From: Hydrogenophaga sp. 2FB
GTDB taxonomy: Bacteria > Pseudomonadota > Gammaproteobacteria > Burkholderiales > Burkholderiaceae_C
DNA length: 64,000 nt
Assembly: GCF_005503365.1 (NCBI RefSeq)
Contig: NZ_SCML01000002.1
Span: 148,390-212,389 of the forward strand
Reading direction: 5' to 3'
Below, one piece after another: positions 51,949-61,200 of this stretch; position 1 is the stretch's first letter, and each line of letters begins with the position of its first letter. The translations under genes were made by a program, and so were the position numbers. The notes under the pieces were generated by a model. It was not told the DNA's origin. It was given only the letters and a program-made list of their open reading frames with translations, and ran no database searches.

Positions 51949-51977
51949 AAGATACCCAATCGGTCCATCTTCGCCAA
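51949..51977 (-). promoter_or_regulatory. family promoter giving a leaderless transglycosylase mRNA
   Basis: TTGGCG, 17-bp spacer, TATCTT (51954-51949) preceded by GGG, discriminator GTACTC, then A of ATG 51942. Confidence 0.82.
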
Positions 51978-52000
51978 CTTTTCGGGTGCGACCGAGTTCG

Positions 52001-52708
52001 TCAACGCCGCGGCCGTGGCCGCTTGATCTCTTCCTGCTTCTCCCTGGACCAGAAGGGTAGCGCGGACAGGTGCAACACCCCGCGTGGCGCGGAGAGCTTC
52101 GGGATATCCAAGGCGTCGAGCCACCACGCCCCTTGAAATCCGAGTTCAGGAAAGAGAAGGTCTTCGACAAAGGTGGTGAGCGCCATGTCGAATGCCAGGG
52201 CGGGAGGAACCTTGTAGCCAATTCGCTGGTTCAACAATGCCGTAGCGGCGCACCCTTGCCTGAGCTCAATGCGACCATCCTGGTCAAGCACCTCTTCCAG
52301 CTCGGCCTCTGCATCCTGAATCGAATGGCCAAGTCCATCTTCTGCCCCAAGATCGAAGGTCATTTCGCGCCTGGCACCATCATCCGCATCGTTCCAGGAA
52401 ACTGCAGCCAGACGCGAGTCACATAGGTAGCCCCGGAGTTCAGCCCATGATGTGACAACATCCCTGTGGGCTGCCTCAAGCGCATTGACGGCAAGGAATT
52501 GGGCTGCAGAGCCAGGGGGCCGAAGCAACCAGGTTGGGGCATCGCCAAGACGCGCGATTTCACGCCAGGCATCCGGGACCTCCGACACCGACAGCCCATT
52601 GCCTTCAAGGCTCATGGTGTTGTGTGTCGCCCCCTTTGCGCCTGGATCGAGGCGCCCTACGTGTAGGACGGATTTGGGGACGAAGGCTGGCCAGTGGAGC
52701 GGGATCAT
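52001..52708 (-). CDS. protein of unknown function, coupled to the DndC-like gene
   Basis: 235 residues. Mixed alpha/beta with acidic middle (FDLGAEDGLGHSIQDAEAEL) and tryptophan-rich LGFQGAWWLDAL; ends basic (KRPRPRR). ATGA overlap with the upstream DndC-like gene suggests they act together. No motif. Confidence 0.65.
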   Translation of the reverse strand: MIPLHWPAFVPKSVLHVGRLDPGAKGATHNTMSLEGNGLSVSEVPDAWREIARLGDAPTWLLRPPGSAAQFLAVNALEAAHRDVVTSWAELRGYLCDSRLAAVSWNDADDGARREMTFDLGAEDGLGHSIQDAEAELEEVLDQDGRIELRQGCAATALLNQRIGYKVPPALAFDMALTTFVEDLLFPELGFQGAWWLDALDIPKLSAPRGVLHLSALPFWSREKQEEIKRPRPRR

Positions 52709-54456
52709 GCGACCTCCAGCTCGGGAGCTTCAAAATGAGGAGCTGCACAGGCCTGGGAATCCAGGCGAGACTTCAGCGCCTCGATGTCAACCTGGCCATG
52801 AAGTCCATTCTCCTGGCGCCACTGTGTGCGGCGCAGGATCTCATCCACCTGTCGAGATTTTCCCTTTGAGACCGAGATGGTCCCGTATGTGAGGTAGGTC
52901 ATGTACCCATGGGTCCAGTCAGAACTGGTCGCATTGCAATACTTGCCCACCATCTCGCGGCCGAAGAACTCAACGAAGTCCGTCGCACCTTCAAGATCCA
53001 CGTCGACGCCATCATCGGCTTCGTCATCGATCACGATGTTGCCGCTGGTGAGCACCTTCATCTCCAGGCCGCATGACTCCGCATGCATTTCACGGGCCAC
53101 GTTTCTCAGGCCGTGCAGCGGGCCACCTTGTTCGGACCATTGGGCGCCGACAAAGAGTCGCCCCAAACGCGGCACATCTGTCTTCGGAAATCGCGCCAGT
53201 TTAGGCGGATGCATGCGCAGGCCTTCATCCTCGATCTGAAAGAACAACTTCAACGCCGAAAATGGAGGATGGAACCCGTAAAGCGACCACCTGGCGTCAA
53301 TCGCGACCAATGACTGGTAGTCGATGATCTGGACGCCGGATTCGATCTGGGCGGTCAGGCAGTAGCCAAGCAGCTCCATGAGCATGTTCGGTGAGTACGT
53401 GTCGGCCTGGATGGCCAGCGTTCCGTTCTCATCGATGGTGCGGCCGACAAACTGGCGTCGGCTCCAGTCGTACTGAGTGAGCGAGATGAAATCTCGCACC
53501 GCAGACAACGGTCGCATGTAGCCGTAGCGCTCTGGCTCCGTCTCGATCATCGACTCCATGGACTTGTCGTTCTTCATCTTCACGCACGTCCAGCAGCCGG
53601 TCCTGGCCGAGCAGCCTGTCGAGCGCTGTGCCAGCTTCATGTCCGCCACGACGACGCAACTCGATCCACCCGCAGACCTGTAGATCTGCATGACATCGGA
53701 AAAATCAGAGTAGGAGTCATAGACGCCGGCCGAACACAGCCCAAGGTATTCCCAGACGTCGTCTGTCGACCAGTCCAGAATGGGCGAAGCGCGCAGATGC
53801 CCGTGGTCGTTGGTCCAGAGCCCTTCGGCCACCTCGCCTCGCGTTGCGATGCGCCGATCGCGCACGCCGGATTCGCTTTGGCGCACGCCGGTCATGATGA
53901 CTGGCGCCTTCAAATCAGGACTGTTCCCCAAGGCTTTGAAGGCTTGCTTTACGAGGCGCGTGTTAACGGCGACCTTCCAGTCGGTGCTACATGAACTGCC
54001 GTTGTCAGGGAAACTCGGGAGGCCGCGCCCGCCGATGACCCGTGCGGGGAAGGCTGAGTTAAGCGTTGGCTTGCCAACGCGAACGTCCAGATCGATGCCG
54101 CGCGCGATGGCATATGCCTTCATTTTCTTGAGTTCATCGATCGCCAGCGCCGATGTTTCTGGATTCTCGACACCGGTGTTGGAGTGCACCATGATGATCG
54201 GCGTGACGAATAACCCTTCCTGCAACATTTCTGTAGCAACATCGAGCAGAAGGCTTGCCAGCGCTGAAGAATCCTTGCCACCACTGTATGCGCATACAGT
54301 ACCGTGACCGTCAAGAATGATCTGACGGATTCGACGTTTTGCAGCGTCGACAGGGGCCTCTTTTGCAACCGGAATGACAGCAGAGTGAACCTGCGTTACG
54401 CCGCTGAGCAAGGGCTCGAAGAGTTCGATCTGGTTGAGAGTTGCAGCGTGTTCCAT
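52705..54456 (-). CDS. DndC-like PAPS-reductase-family sulfurtransferase
   Basis: 583 residues. PP-loop SGGKDSS (58-64) binds ATP for adenylation; CSTDWK is a second PAPS-reductase loop; and GCSARTGCWTC followed by KNDKSM (~290) closely matches the cysteine region of DndC, which holds an iron-sulfur cluster and, with DndA-supplied sulfur, adenylates DNA for phosphorothioation. DndC is ~500 aa; this is longer. No dndA, dndB, dndD or dndE homologue is in the window, so it may act on another substrate or with partners elsewhere. ATG 54456 follows its promoter by ~21 nt. Confidence 0.8.
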   Translation of the reverse strand: MEHAATLNQIELFEPLLSGVTQVHSAVIPVAKEAPVDAAKRRIRQIILDGHGTVCAYSGGKDSSALASLLLDVATEMLQEGLFVTPIIMVHSNTGVENPETSALAIDELKKMKAYAIARGIDLDVRVGKPTLNSAFPARVIGGRGLPSFPDNGSSCSTDWKVAVNTRLVKQAFKALGNSPDLKAPVIMTGVRQSESGVRDRRIATRGEVAEGLWTNDHGHLRASPILDWSTDDVWEYLGLCSAGVYDSYSDFSDVMQIYRSAGGSSCVVVADMKLAQRSTGCSARTGCWTCVKMKNDKSMESMIETEPERYGYMRPLSAVRDFISLTQYDWSRRQFVGRTIDENGTLAIQADTYSPNMLMELLGYCLTAQIESGVQIIDYQSLVAIDARWSLYGFHPPFSALKLFFQIEDEGLRMHPPKLARFPKTDVPRLGRLFVGAQWSEQGGPLHGLRNVAREMHAESCGLEMKVLTSGNIVIDDEADDGVDVDLEGATDFVEFFGREMVGKYCNATSSDWTHGYMTYLTYGTISVSKGKSRQVDEILRRTQWRQENGLHGQVDIEALKSRLDSQACAAPHFEAPELEVA

Positions 54457-54483
54457 GCTTCGATGTGCAGTCTGTATGGATAT

Positions 54484-54512
54484 AAGATATCCAATAAGCA
54501 CATCGAAAACCA
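54484..54512 (-). promoter_or_regulatory. family promoter for 54456-52001
   Basis: TGGTTT, 17-bp spacer, TATCTT (54489-54484) preceded by GGA; discriminator ATATCC then +1 A at 54477. Confidence 0.8.
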
Positions 54513-54525
54513 CTCGACAAAACGT

Positions 54526-54843
54526 TCACATTCCCCGTGGGCGGGTCCTCTTCGGTGGCGGGGGATCGAAGGTGATGAGCTCGGGCGGGACGTTGATCCC
54601 ATGGTGCTCGCGCATGAGCTCAACGAACTTGGCCCAGTCTTCTGGGCCGGCTGCCTCGTGAGTGCAATGCAGGCACTGGTGCGCACCCTCCATCTGCTGA
54701 GTGACCGTGGTGTGAACGTCAAGGCCAAAAACCTTGGAGAACCTGCCCACGGAAGACCCGTCATTGCCATGCACCCAGACGGTTCGTCCGTCCTCGGACA
54801 CCTGGACCTGGTCATCGGGGTCGAAAAGAGAGTCATCGCTCAT
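54526..54843 (-). CDS. small protein with CxxC, unknown function
   Basis: 105 residues. WVHGNDGSSVGRFSKVFGLDVH is a compact beta region, then HQCLHCTHEA (CLHC) and a helix; the end is proline/basic (PPPPKRTRPRG). Of a kind common on plasmids; role unknown. Last gene of the 56853 operon. Confidence 0.65.
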   Translation of the reverse strand: MSDDSLFDPDDQVQVSEDGRTVWVHGNDGSSVGRFSKVFGLDVHTTVTQQMEGAHQCLHCTHEAAGPEDWAKFVELMREHHGINVPPELITFDPPPPKRTRPRGM

Positions 54844-54849
54844 CGGAAA

Positions 54850-55146
54850 TCAGGACGCGACGGCTTGCTGCGCATTTTTGCGCATGAACTCGACCAAGTA
54901 GAGCGCCCATTTCGATCCGTAGTCGGTGTGACCCGAGGCGCAGGCCTCAAACCGCTCGACATCGGCAATAGAGGGCGCCGACCAACCGTTCGCCATCGCC
55001 TGCTCAGTGGCTGCGGAATGAACGGTTGCGCGCTCAAGCTCGATCCAGGTGAGGCCGGGCCTCGACTTGCGTTTGGCCGCCTCATTCTGGAATGCGTCGT
55101 AGATGGCCTGTGCGGGGCCGCCGTGGGGTCGGAAAGGGTCATGCAT
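54850..55146 (-). CDS. small protein of unknown function
   Basis: 98 residues. Helical, charged (YDAFQNEAAKRKS, WIELERATVHSAATEQAM). No motif. Six bases from the next start. Confidence 0.62.
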   Translation of the reverse strand: MHDPFRPHGGPAQAIYDAFQNEAAKRKSRPGLTWIELERATVHSAATEQAMANGWSAPSIADVERFEACASGHTDYGSKWALYLVEFMRKNAQQAVAS

Positions 55147-55182
55147 GGCGAATTCTTCAGGAATCTGCTGAGGGGCAGGTGG

Positions 55183-55626
55183 TTACCTGCAGTCTGCGAT
55201 TGCCGCGTCATCTTCGGGTACGCCGTTGGCGATCGCCATCTCTTTGTAGCCATCAAAGAGCAGTCGACCGCCGTCGGTCACATCTTCAGCGATTTCGCCT
55301 TTCATTCGGCCGAGGCGGACGCGCAAATTGTGGTCGGCGCCTCGAAGCAGGAAGCCGGCGCATGTTGCAGGGCTCTTCACTCCGGACTCGTGACAGGCAA
55401 AGCACCGCGTGCTCATGTCAAACGCCGTGGAAGCGGAGTGCCTGAAGGCCTCAGCTGGGAACGTGCCGGCGTTTTCCACAACCCAGGGGCACCCGCCGCA
55501 GGGCTTTCGACGGTAGCTGAATGAGCCGCCTTCGAGCGTTACAACCTGGTCTCCAGGACCAGCAGGGCGGATGTCGATGACCTGAATGGGCTTTCGATCG
55601 CGCCGGGGCTTTGATGTTGCTGCCAT
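55183..55626 (-). CDS. DUF6283-family protein
   Basis: 147 residues. RRKPCGGCPWV (~39-49), FPAEAFR, then RCFACHESG and TCAGFLLRGADHN match DUF6283 (PCxxCPWR, FPxExF, FxCHxS, CAGFLL.GAxHN). Cysteine/histidine spacing suggests a metal site. Function unknown; frequent in phage and plasmid genomes. Confidence 0.8.
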   Translation of the reverse strand: MAATSKPRRDRKPIQVIDIRPAGPGDQVVTLEGGSFSYRRKPCGGCPWVVENAGTFPAEAFRHSASTAFDMSTRCFACHESGVKSPATCAGFLLRGADHNLRVRLGRMKGEIAEDVTDGGRLLFDGYKEMAIANGVPEDDAAIADCR

Positions 55627-55661
55627 GGTGATATTGGGTCGCGAATGCTGAAGAACCGTCG

Positions 55662-56015
55662 TCAGCCAATGACTTTGCCGCCGGCGGCAATGATGGCAGC
55701 CTTGACGGCGTCCACCAGGTCTTTGGGCACCTCGGCCATCAAGACTGCAGTGGACTGCTCCTTGCGCCAGCGCTTGAAGTAGGTTTCCAGCGACGGCTCG
55801 GCGCCGCCCACAACGGGTCCGAAAACCACGCCGCCCTCGATCTTCAGAATGTCCTCGGGCTTGACGTTGGCCAGGTCGATGTCATCGTCCTGCACGCCGT
55901 TGACGTAGACAACAGCGTCGTCGTGCCACGTTGAATCGTCGGTGCTTCCGCTGATCCAATACTTCGGGTCCGAGTAGAACTTGGCGAATTCGGTGCCGGT
56001 GCAGGTAACGCTCAT
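55662..56015 (-). CDS. protein of unknown function
   Basis: 117 residues from ATG 56015 (MSVTCTGTEFAKFY). Beta-rich N-terminal part and helical C-terminus (DLVDAVKAAIIAAGGKVIG). No motif seen. An upstream in-frame start would overlap the HD gene. Confidence 0.62.
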   Translation of the reverse strand: MSVTCTGTEFAKFYSDPKYWISGSTDDSTWHDDAVVYVNGVQDDDIDLANVKPEDILKIEGGVVFGPVVGGAEPSLETYFKRWRKEQSTAVLMAEVPKDLVDAVKAAIIAAGGKVIG

Positions 56016-56025
56016 CTTCAGTCTT

Positions 56026-56853
56026 TCAGGCGACAGTGGAATTTTGGGCAAGTCGGGCAAGGCGGTCCAGGCCGGCATTGATCTGCTTCAAGGCGCGAGC
56101 GCGAAGAACGGGATCTGCCTTCACGAGGGCGGTGACAAGTTCCAGGCACTCGGGCAGACGGATTGCGGCGAAGGCAGGGTCGAGATCCACGAGTGTTCGG
56201 GTATTGACCAGGACGTCACAGACCTTGAGGGTCTGACCTCGTGCAGTAGCCTTTTTCAGATGCGCGAGATCCTTTGCCTTGCGCGCTGCGCGGTTTCCAT
56301 CTTCAGGCTTGCTGACATTGGTCACCTCGGACACCAGAGCGCAGACCTCGATGCCAAAGTCACTCAGGATCTCTTCAATTCGAGTGCCCGTGTCCTCAAT
56401 CGTATCGTGAAGCCATGTGGCAGCCTTCATGTAGGGCGTGTGCTCAACAGTCTCCAGCTCCAACACCACGGCGCGCAAATGCGCCATGTAGGGCTCGTCC
56501 GTGTACTTCATGCGCTGGTTGATGGCGCCGTGTCGCCGCTCGGCGAACATTTCGGCCTCCCACTCAAGAGCGCCTGAAATCGCCATGAACTCGATCTCCA
56601 TGCGGCCGCGTTTGCGGCGCCCGGCCTGGTCGTTGGCCACCTTGCGACGCCAGGCCGCGCCATCGCGCCCTGTATCCGTGGCGATCCGCATCACGTAGTT
56701 CGACAAAAACCGGCCGTTTCGCAGCTCCTCGAGGACAGCAACTTCGCCATCACCAGAGCGGCCAACTTCCTGCACGCGGTAGTCGGCGCCCTGGGGTGAC
56801 GTCCAGACATCACCTTGGCGAAAACGGTCCGCGTCTTCCAGGATCAGGGGCAT
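56026..56853 (-). CDS. RelA/SpoT-type HD hydrolase (MESH1-like)
   Basis: 275 residues. RMKYTDEPYMAHLRAVV, ATWLHDTIEDTG (~145-156) and LKVCDVLVNTR (~209-219) give the H...HD...D metal set and the loop of SpoT-type (p)ppGpp hydrolases. The N-terminal ~90 residues are a separate beta-rich domain. Expected to remove ppGpp or hydrolyse another nucleotide. No synthetase domain. ATG 56853 chosen; a GTG at 56874 is possible. First gene of its operon. Confidence 0.75.
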   Translation of the reverse strand: MPLILEDADRFRQGDVWTSPQGADYRVQEVGRSGDGEVAVLEELRNGRFLSNYVMRIATDTGRDGAAWRRKVANDQAGRRKRGRMEIEFMAISGALEWEAEMFAERRHGAINQRMKYTDEPYMAHLRAVVLELETVEHTPYMKAATWLHDTIEDTGTRIEEILSDFGIEVCALVSEVTNVSKPEDGNRAARKAKDLAHLKKATARGQTLKVCDVLVNTRTLVDLDPAFAAIRLPECLELVTALVKADPVLRARALKQINAGLDRLARLAQNSTVA

Positions 56854-56911
56854 GATTGAGCGGTAGGCGTTCACTTGGAGTTCCGTGCTGCGTATGATGT
56901 ATCTAATAAAA

Positions 56912-56940
56912 AGGATACACACTCAACGCGCGTTCGCCAA
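56912..56940 (-). promoter_or_regulatory. family promoter for 56853-54526
   Basis: TTGGCG, 17-bp spacer, TATCCT (56917-56912). AAGTTGGCGAA is shared with the promoters at 2286 and 51949. Confidence 0.78.
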
Positions 56941-56969
56941 CTTTACGGCCGAACACTCCAGTTCGGTGT

Positions 56970-58139
56970 TCAGCGCCCGGCCATTGCGTTGCGTAGCCTG
57001 GTCTGTTGAACTGCTGTCCCATGCTTGAGAACAAAATCCCTCATCGCATCGGAAAGCGGGTACTCGAGGTCGAAGTCGCCGTAGGCCGCGACAAATCGAG
57101 TCCAGTACCGTTGCAAGACGCCTGTGCGTCGATATTTTGGCGCGAGCCAGGCCCAATCCAGGGTCCAAGTTCCATCGCGCTGACGGAATGCGCATGCACC
57201 CGCAATGGTCGCCGGCTCCCTTGAGTCGGCCAGAAGGTAGCCAACGCCTTCTTCGGTGGTCCTGCCTTTCGCCGGCGGATCGGTCCACTGGGGAAAGTCG
57301 AACCCCATCTCACGTTTGAACATCACCGCGCGCTCATACATCTCCTTGTGCGCCCATTTTGGGGACATGTTCGTCACGACGTCCGCCGTGGCTGATGTGG
57401 CAAGTCGGTGCGCAAAGGCCGCAAGGGGTTTCGGATCTCTGCAGCGTTGGATGCGGTGGTGGTACGCGCGATGCGCGAGCGAAGACTCGAGGTCCCCAGA
57501 AGTTCTCTCGTAGCCGCAGTAATCGCAGGTGATATTGGCGCGAGTCTTCTGCGGCTGGAATTTGGGCCCGCGCACCTCAATTTCGGCGCTGTCGCCGGTT
57601 GAACACCACTTGATCCTGTAGCCAGATTGATTTATCAAGGACTCGGTGGCCGACAGAAGATTGGGGGGATCCGTTCTGATTCGCAGCAGATCACGGCCCC
57701 GTGTCTTGGCTTCAAAGTACACCAGACACTCGGATTCTGAGAGGCGTCTCTGCGAAACCAGCTTCTTGGCGAGAATGCCGGCCAAAGCGCTGGGATCGAC
57801 CGTGAAGCCAAGGCCTTGAAGCCGGATCATCATTGCGGCCGCGTCAAGAGCTGAAATGCTCTCCAGCAGCATGGCATCACTGCGATGGCTGCGAGGCTTG
57901 GAAGTCGCGAATCGCACGGGCAACCCAAAGGCGGCGCAAGCCTCATTCCAGTGTCGATCGAGGCCGTACAAACGGGGGTCTTCAAACTCCATTCGATCGC
58001 CGAATTCCGTCAGCGTAAGCCAACCTTCTTCAACAACGCGATTCGCCCAACTTGGGCTCGCTATAGGCTTGCGCCGCTCTGGAGCCCAAAGAGCGTTCTT
58101 GATGGCGTTGAGAAGCTCCAGCGAGGCAATGAAGGTCAT
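56970..58139 (-). CDS. zinc-finger plus GNAT-like acetyltransferase protein
   Basis: 389 residues. CDYCGY with two histidines in HRAYHHR (~203-225) is a C2H2-type finger; residues ~300-375 (GACAFRQRDG, WTLDWAWLAPKYRRTG, WTRFVAAYGDF, EYPLSDAMRDFV) read as a GNAT fold with an RRxG acetyl-CoA loop. C2H2 finger plus GNAT is the layout of cohesin acetyltransferase Eco1/ESCO, but the sequence is too far to claim that. The N-terminal ~180 residues are helical. ATG 58139; in operon with the 1136-aa orphan. Confidence 0.6.
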   Translation of the reverse strand: MTFIASLELLNAIKNALWAPERRKPIASPSWANRVVEEGWLTLTEFGDRMEFEDPRLYGLDRHWNEACAAFGLPVRFATSKPRSHRSDAMLLESISALDAAAMMIRLQGLGFTVDPSALAGILAKKLVSQRRLSESECLVYFEAKTRGRDLLRIRTDPPNLLSATESLINQSGYRIKWCSTGDSAEIEVRGPKFQPQKTRANITCDYCGYERTSGDLESSLAHRAYHHRIQRCRDPKPLAAFAHRLATSATADVVTNMSPKWAHKEMYERAVMFKREMGFDFPQWTDPPAKGRTTEEGVGYLLADSREPATIAGACAFRQRDGTWTLDWAWLAPKYRRTGVLQRYWTRFVAAYGDFDLEYPLSDAMRDFVLKHGTAVQQTRLRNAMAGR

Positions 58140-58243
58140 GGGCGGGCTCAGTCGTTGTGCCCATGGCGGGCGATGGGTCGTTCCTTTTCTGAGTATTCCA
58201 TCTTTCCAGAGTCGATCTCCATCTACCCATGGACGCCCATCAC

Positions 58244-61200
58244 CTATGTTGCGCTGGAGAAGATCCGGTTTGCCAGCCCACGATTGCGCTTTGCATCCCA
58301 CACCAGCGGTGAGAGCATGCTGAAATCAGGCACGTTAGGCACGTAGCGTGCAACGCGCTGCTCGGCACGCCGCTCTTTGGCGTCGTCACCGAAGGGGGAT
58401 TCACGGCGAACCCGCTCTTCGACCGACTTGTAGAAGGCGCGTTTGAGTGCCGGGTTGACCGCCATGAGGTTGTCGAAGGCCCGATTGAACGAGACCGTGA
58501 CTTCGCTCTTGTGAGCAAGGAGCGGTTGTCCGCCTTCTTCACGGCGCTGGCGGCGCGTGGGCTTCTTCGTGCGATGGAAGTATTCGGATCTCAACTCATT
58601 TCGCTTGAGCCCACCCGGCCGTCTTGCCTCCTGTTGCGTCCATTTCAGCGTGCGTGTGTCATTCAAAGCATTCATGGTGAATACCGTCTGGTTGATAGGC
58701 TTCTTCATGCCAAAGAGCCTCCAGGTCGGGCTCATTCGAGCCTCCTCTTGACATGCTCGTGAAGAGTGCAGAAGCCGCGCAAAGGCAGCAGCCTGCTCAG
58801 CACTGCCGTAACGACGCACGTACTGAGTCACGGGAACGCGCATGTACACGTAGACCGGTGGAAGATCCTTTCGCCGCTGGTACATGCCCACCGGGATTGC
58901 AATGCAACCGCTCGCGTAATAGGTGAGCTTTTTGACCTTCTGAAGCCATTCATTGGTCATGGTGGCGAAGAAGTCCGGATCAATGGAGCTGCCTTCATGC
59001 CGAGCAGTCCGGGACGCCGCGAGAAGCTCGCCCTGTGAGGTCGCGGCTTCCATGGCCGCAACGAAGCCAGCCACGTCGCTCGGGCGAACGGGTTCCACGC
59101 ACTCATTGAGCCAAGGCTGAAGCTCTGGCCAGTCGACGATTACTTCTTCAGCCGCGCTTTGTGCTGCCGCATTGAGCCAAACCAGGGCTTTGGAGGTCGA
59201 CACCAGGGCCCCGCGCTTTTCCGCGACCGAATGGCGGTACACCCAGCTCCAGCCAATCCCGGTGCCATAGGACTGTCGTTCTTGTTCGGGCACCTCGGTG
59301 TACAGCGCAAAGCGTGCCTTTCCGTTGCGAGCGAAGCGAAGCGGTACCTGATTGAGTTTCGCGGCCAGAGCCTGGGCCATCCCCTCCAGGGTGTTTGCCA
59401 GCGACCCCTTGGGAAACATCAGGGTCAGGATCTCGTTGACTGACTTGACCTCGGTGAGCTGAGGGGCCGGTGCGCCGCGGCGATCAGCTCGCCAGGTGGC
59501 GACCGCCTGGTCAATGGCGTCGTCGGCATTTACCTCGGTCAGGACCTTCGCATCGAGAGCGGACTTGCGAAGGTAGGCGCGCAGTTCTGCCTGGCTCTTC
59601 TGGTCATCCTCAAGCACCTGCTCGACACGGCGCAGTGTCCGCAGCCAGGAAAGATCCGAGGTGCGGTGGCGGCGGCTGTACAGGTAGTAGCGGACATCGG
59701 CCAGGCGGACCCGGTCAACACAAAGGAACCAGCTGCCTTCGTCCTTTTTGTGGTCTGGGCCATCCAGCCAGGCCGTGGCCATGACTTTGTGGTCAGTATC
59801 GTCGACATCGAAATAGGGCACCTGGATGCGGTGGAACCCTTTGGAGACGGTGGCGATGAAAGTTGAAGGCAGGCTCCCTGTATCCAGGCGCATCCTGCGG
59901 CGCCCGGAAATGGCGGCCGTCACCGCTCGCATGGAGGCGCCAGGTGCCACGACGATCTGCGAGCCTGAGCGAAGGAAGCTGTTTCGCTCATCAATCCAGT
60001 CCATGACCGGCACGACTTTCCCGCTGTCGATCATTCGCCCGCTGTCATCGTCTTCGAGGAACCGGAAATACTGCTGCTGGAAGTCCAGCGACATGAACTT
60101 GAGGCCCAATTCGCGAGGGTAGAAGTCGCCAAAGAGCTGCTCGCGGTGATCCAGCCCACACAGGAGGATCAGGAAGCGCTTGTACAGCAGCGCCATGTCA
60201 TCGAATCGAGCCGATGACTTGGCGAAGCGAACGTCTTTCAGACCGATCTCGGTGCCGTCCAACCCGTTGAAAGGCGTCTTGAGATCACCCCGGGTGGGGA
60301 AGAGGCGAGGCGCGGCCTCGTGGGATGGCTCTTGAGAGTAGACGACGTGGATGTTCTCGCCGTCCCTCACCAGCAGAAACACCCGCTGATTCTCCAGCTT
60401 GTTCATCAGCCGTTCGTACGGGTTCATCTTCTCGCCGTACCCCACCTCGCGCTCAGTCACCGCCATGGAGACAACACATCGCTGAGTGGGCAGCAACTGA
60501 TCCTGCAGATCCTTGTTCTTGAGCAGCTGCTCGAAGAACACCGGGCGGCTGCTCCAGTCAAAGCTGTCTTCGACGTGTGCCCACACCGCGAGTTCAGAAT
60601 CCATGAACCGCTTTCCCTGAACCAGAGTCAGGGGCTCGCTCGTTACGGCCCCTGCGCCGGTGGCAAGAGTCACAACCGTCACCGAGTCGCCGGTGTAGAG
60701 CTTCAGGCTCTCGATGCCCTCGGAAAGGGTCTTGACCAGCGTGATCGCTTCACGCGACTTGGCCAGCGCAACCTGGGGCTTTTCCGCGTAGTAGGGAGCG
60801 AGCGTCTTCAGGTACTGCCCCATATGCTCGGCGCGCTTGGAGAGCCAGGTCGAAGCCGCCTGCGCAATGGCAATGCGTCTGCCCGCCTCCAGGCTGAGTT
60901 CGCGAACGCCATCGGAGGTGATCCCCTCGGAGATCATCACGTCCAGGCGATCGGAAATGGTGGTCTTGCGAACGGCCAAGGGGTTTCCCTTCGCCGCGGA
61001 ACGCCGGCCAGCACGGCGATGAATGCGCCGGATGTCCTGCGCTCGCTTCTCGGCAGATTGAGAGTCGGCCTGCGCGCGGTTGACTTCGGCCTGTTCGTAG
61101 TCCTCCACAGCCTTCTCGGCGGCCTCCCGCACCTCAGGCAATGCCAGCGGGTTGATCTGGGCCTGAGCCATCTCCTCCTGCATCTGAGACACATTGGCCA

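Noticed and set aside
51942..52221. Upstream extension of the transglycosylase frame
   Set aside because: It runs through the TTGGCG-N17-TATCTT promoter, and the signal peptide starts only at 51942.
52705..54456. QueC (preQ0 synthase) as identity of the PP-loop protein
   Set aside because: It is much longer than QueC and its cysteine region resembles DndC, not the QueC zinc site.
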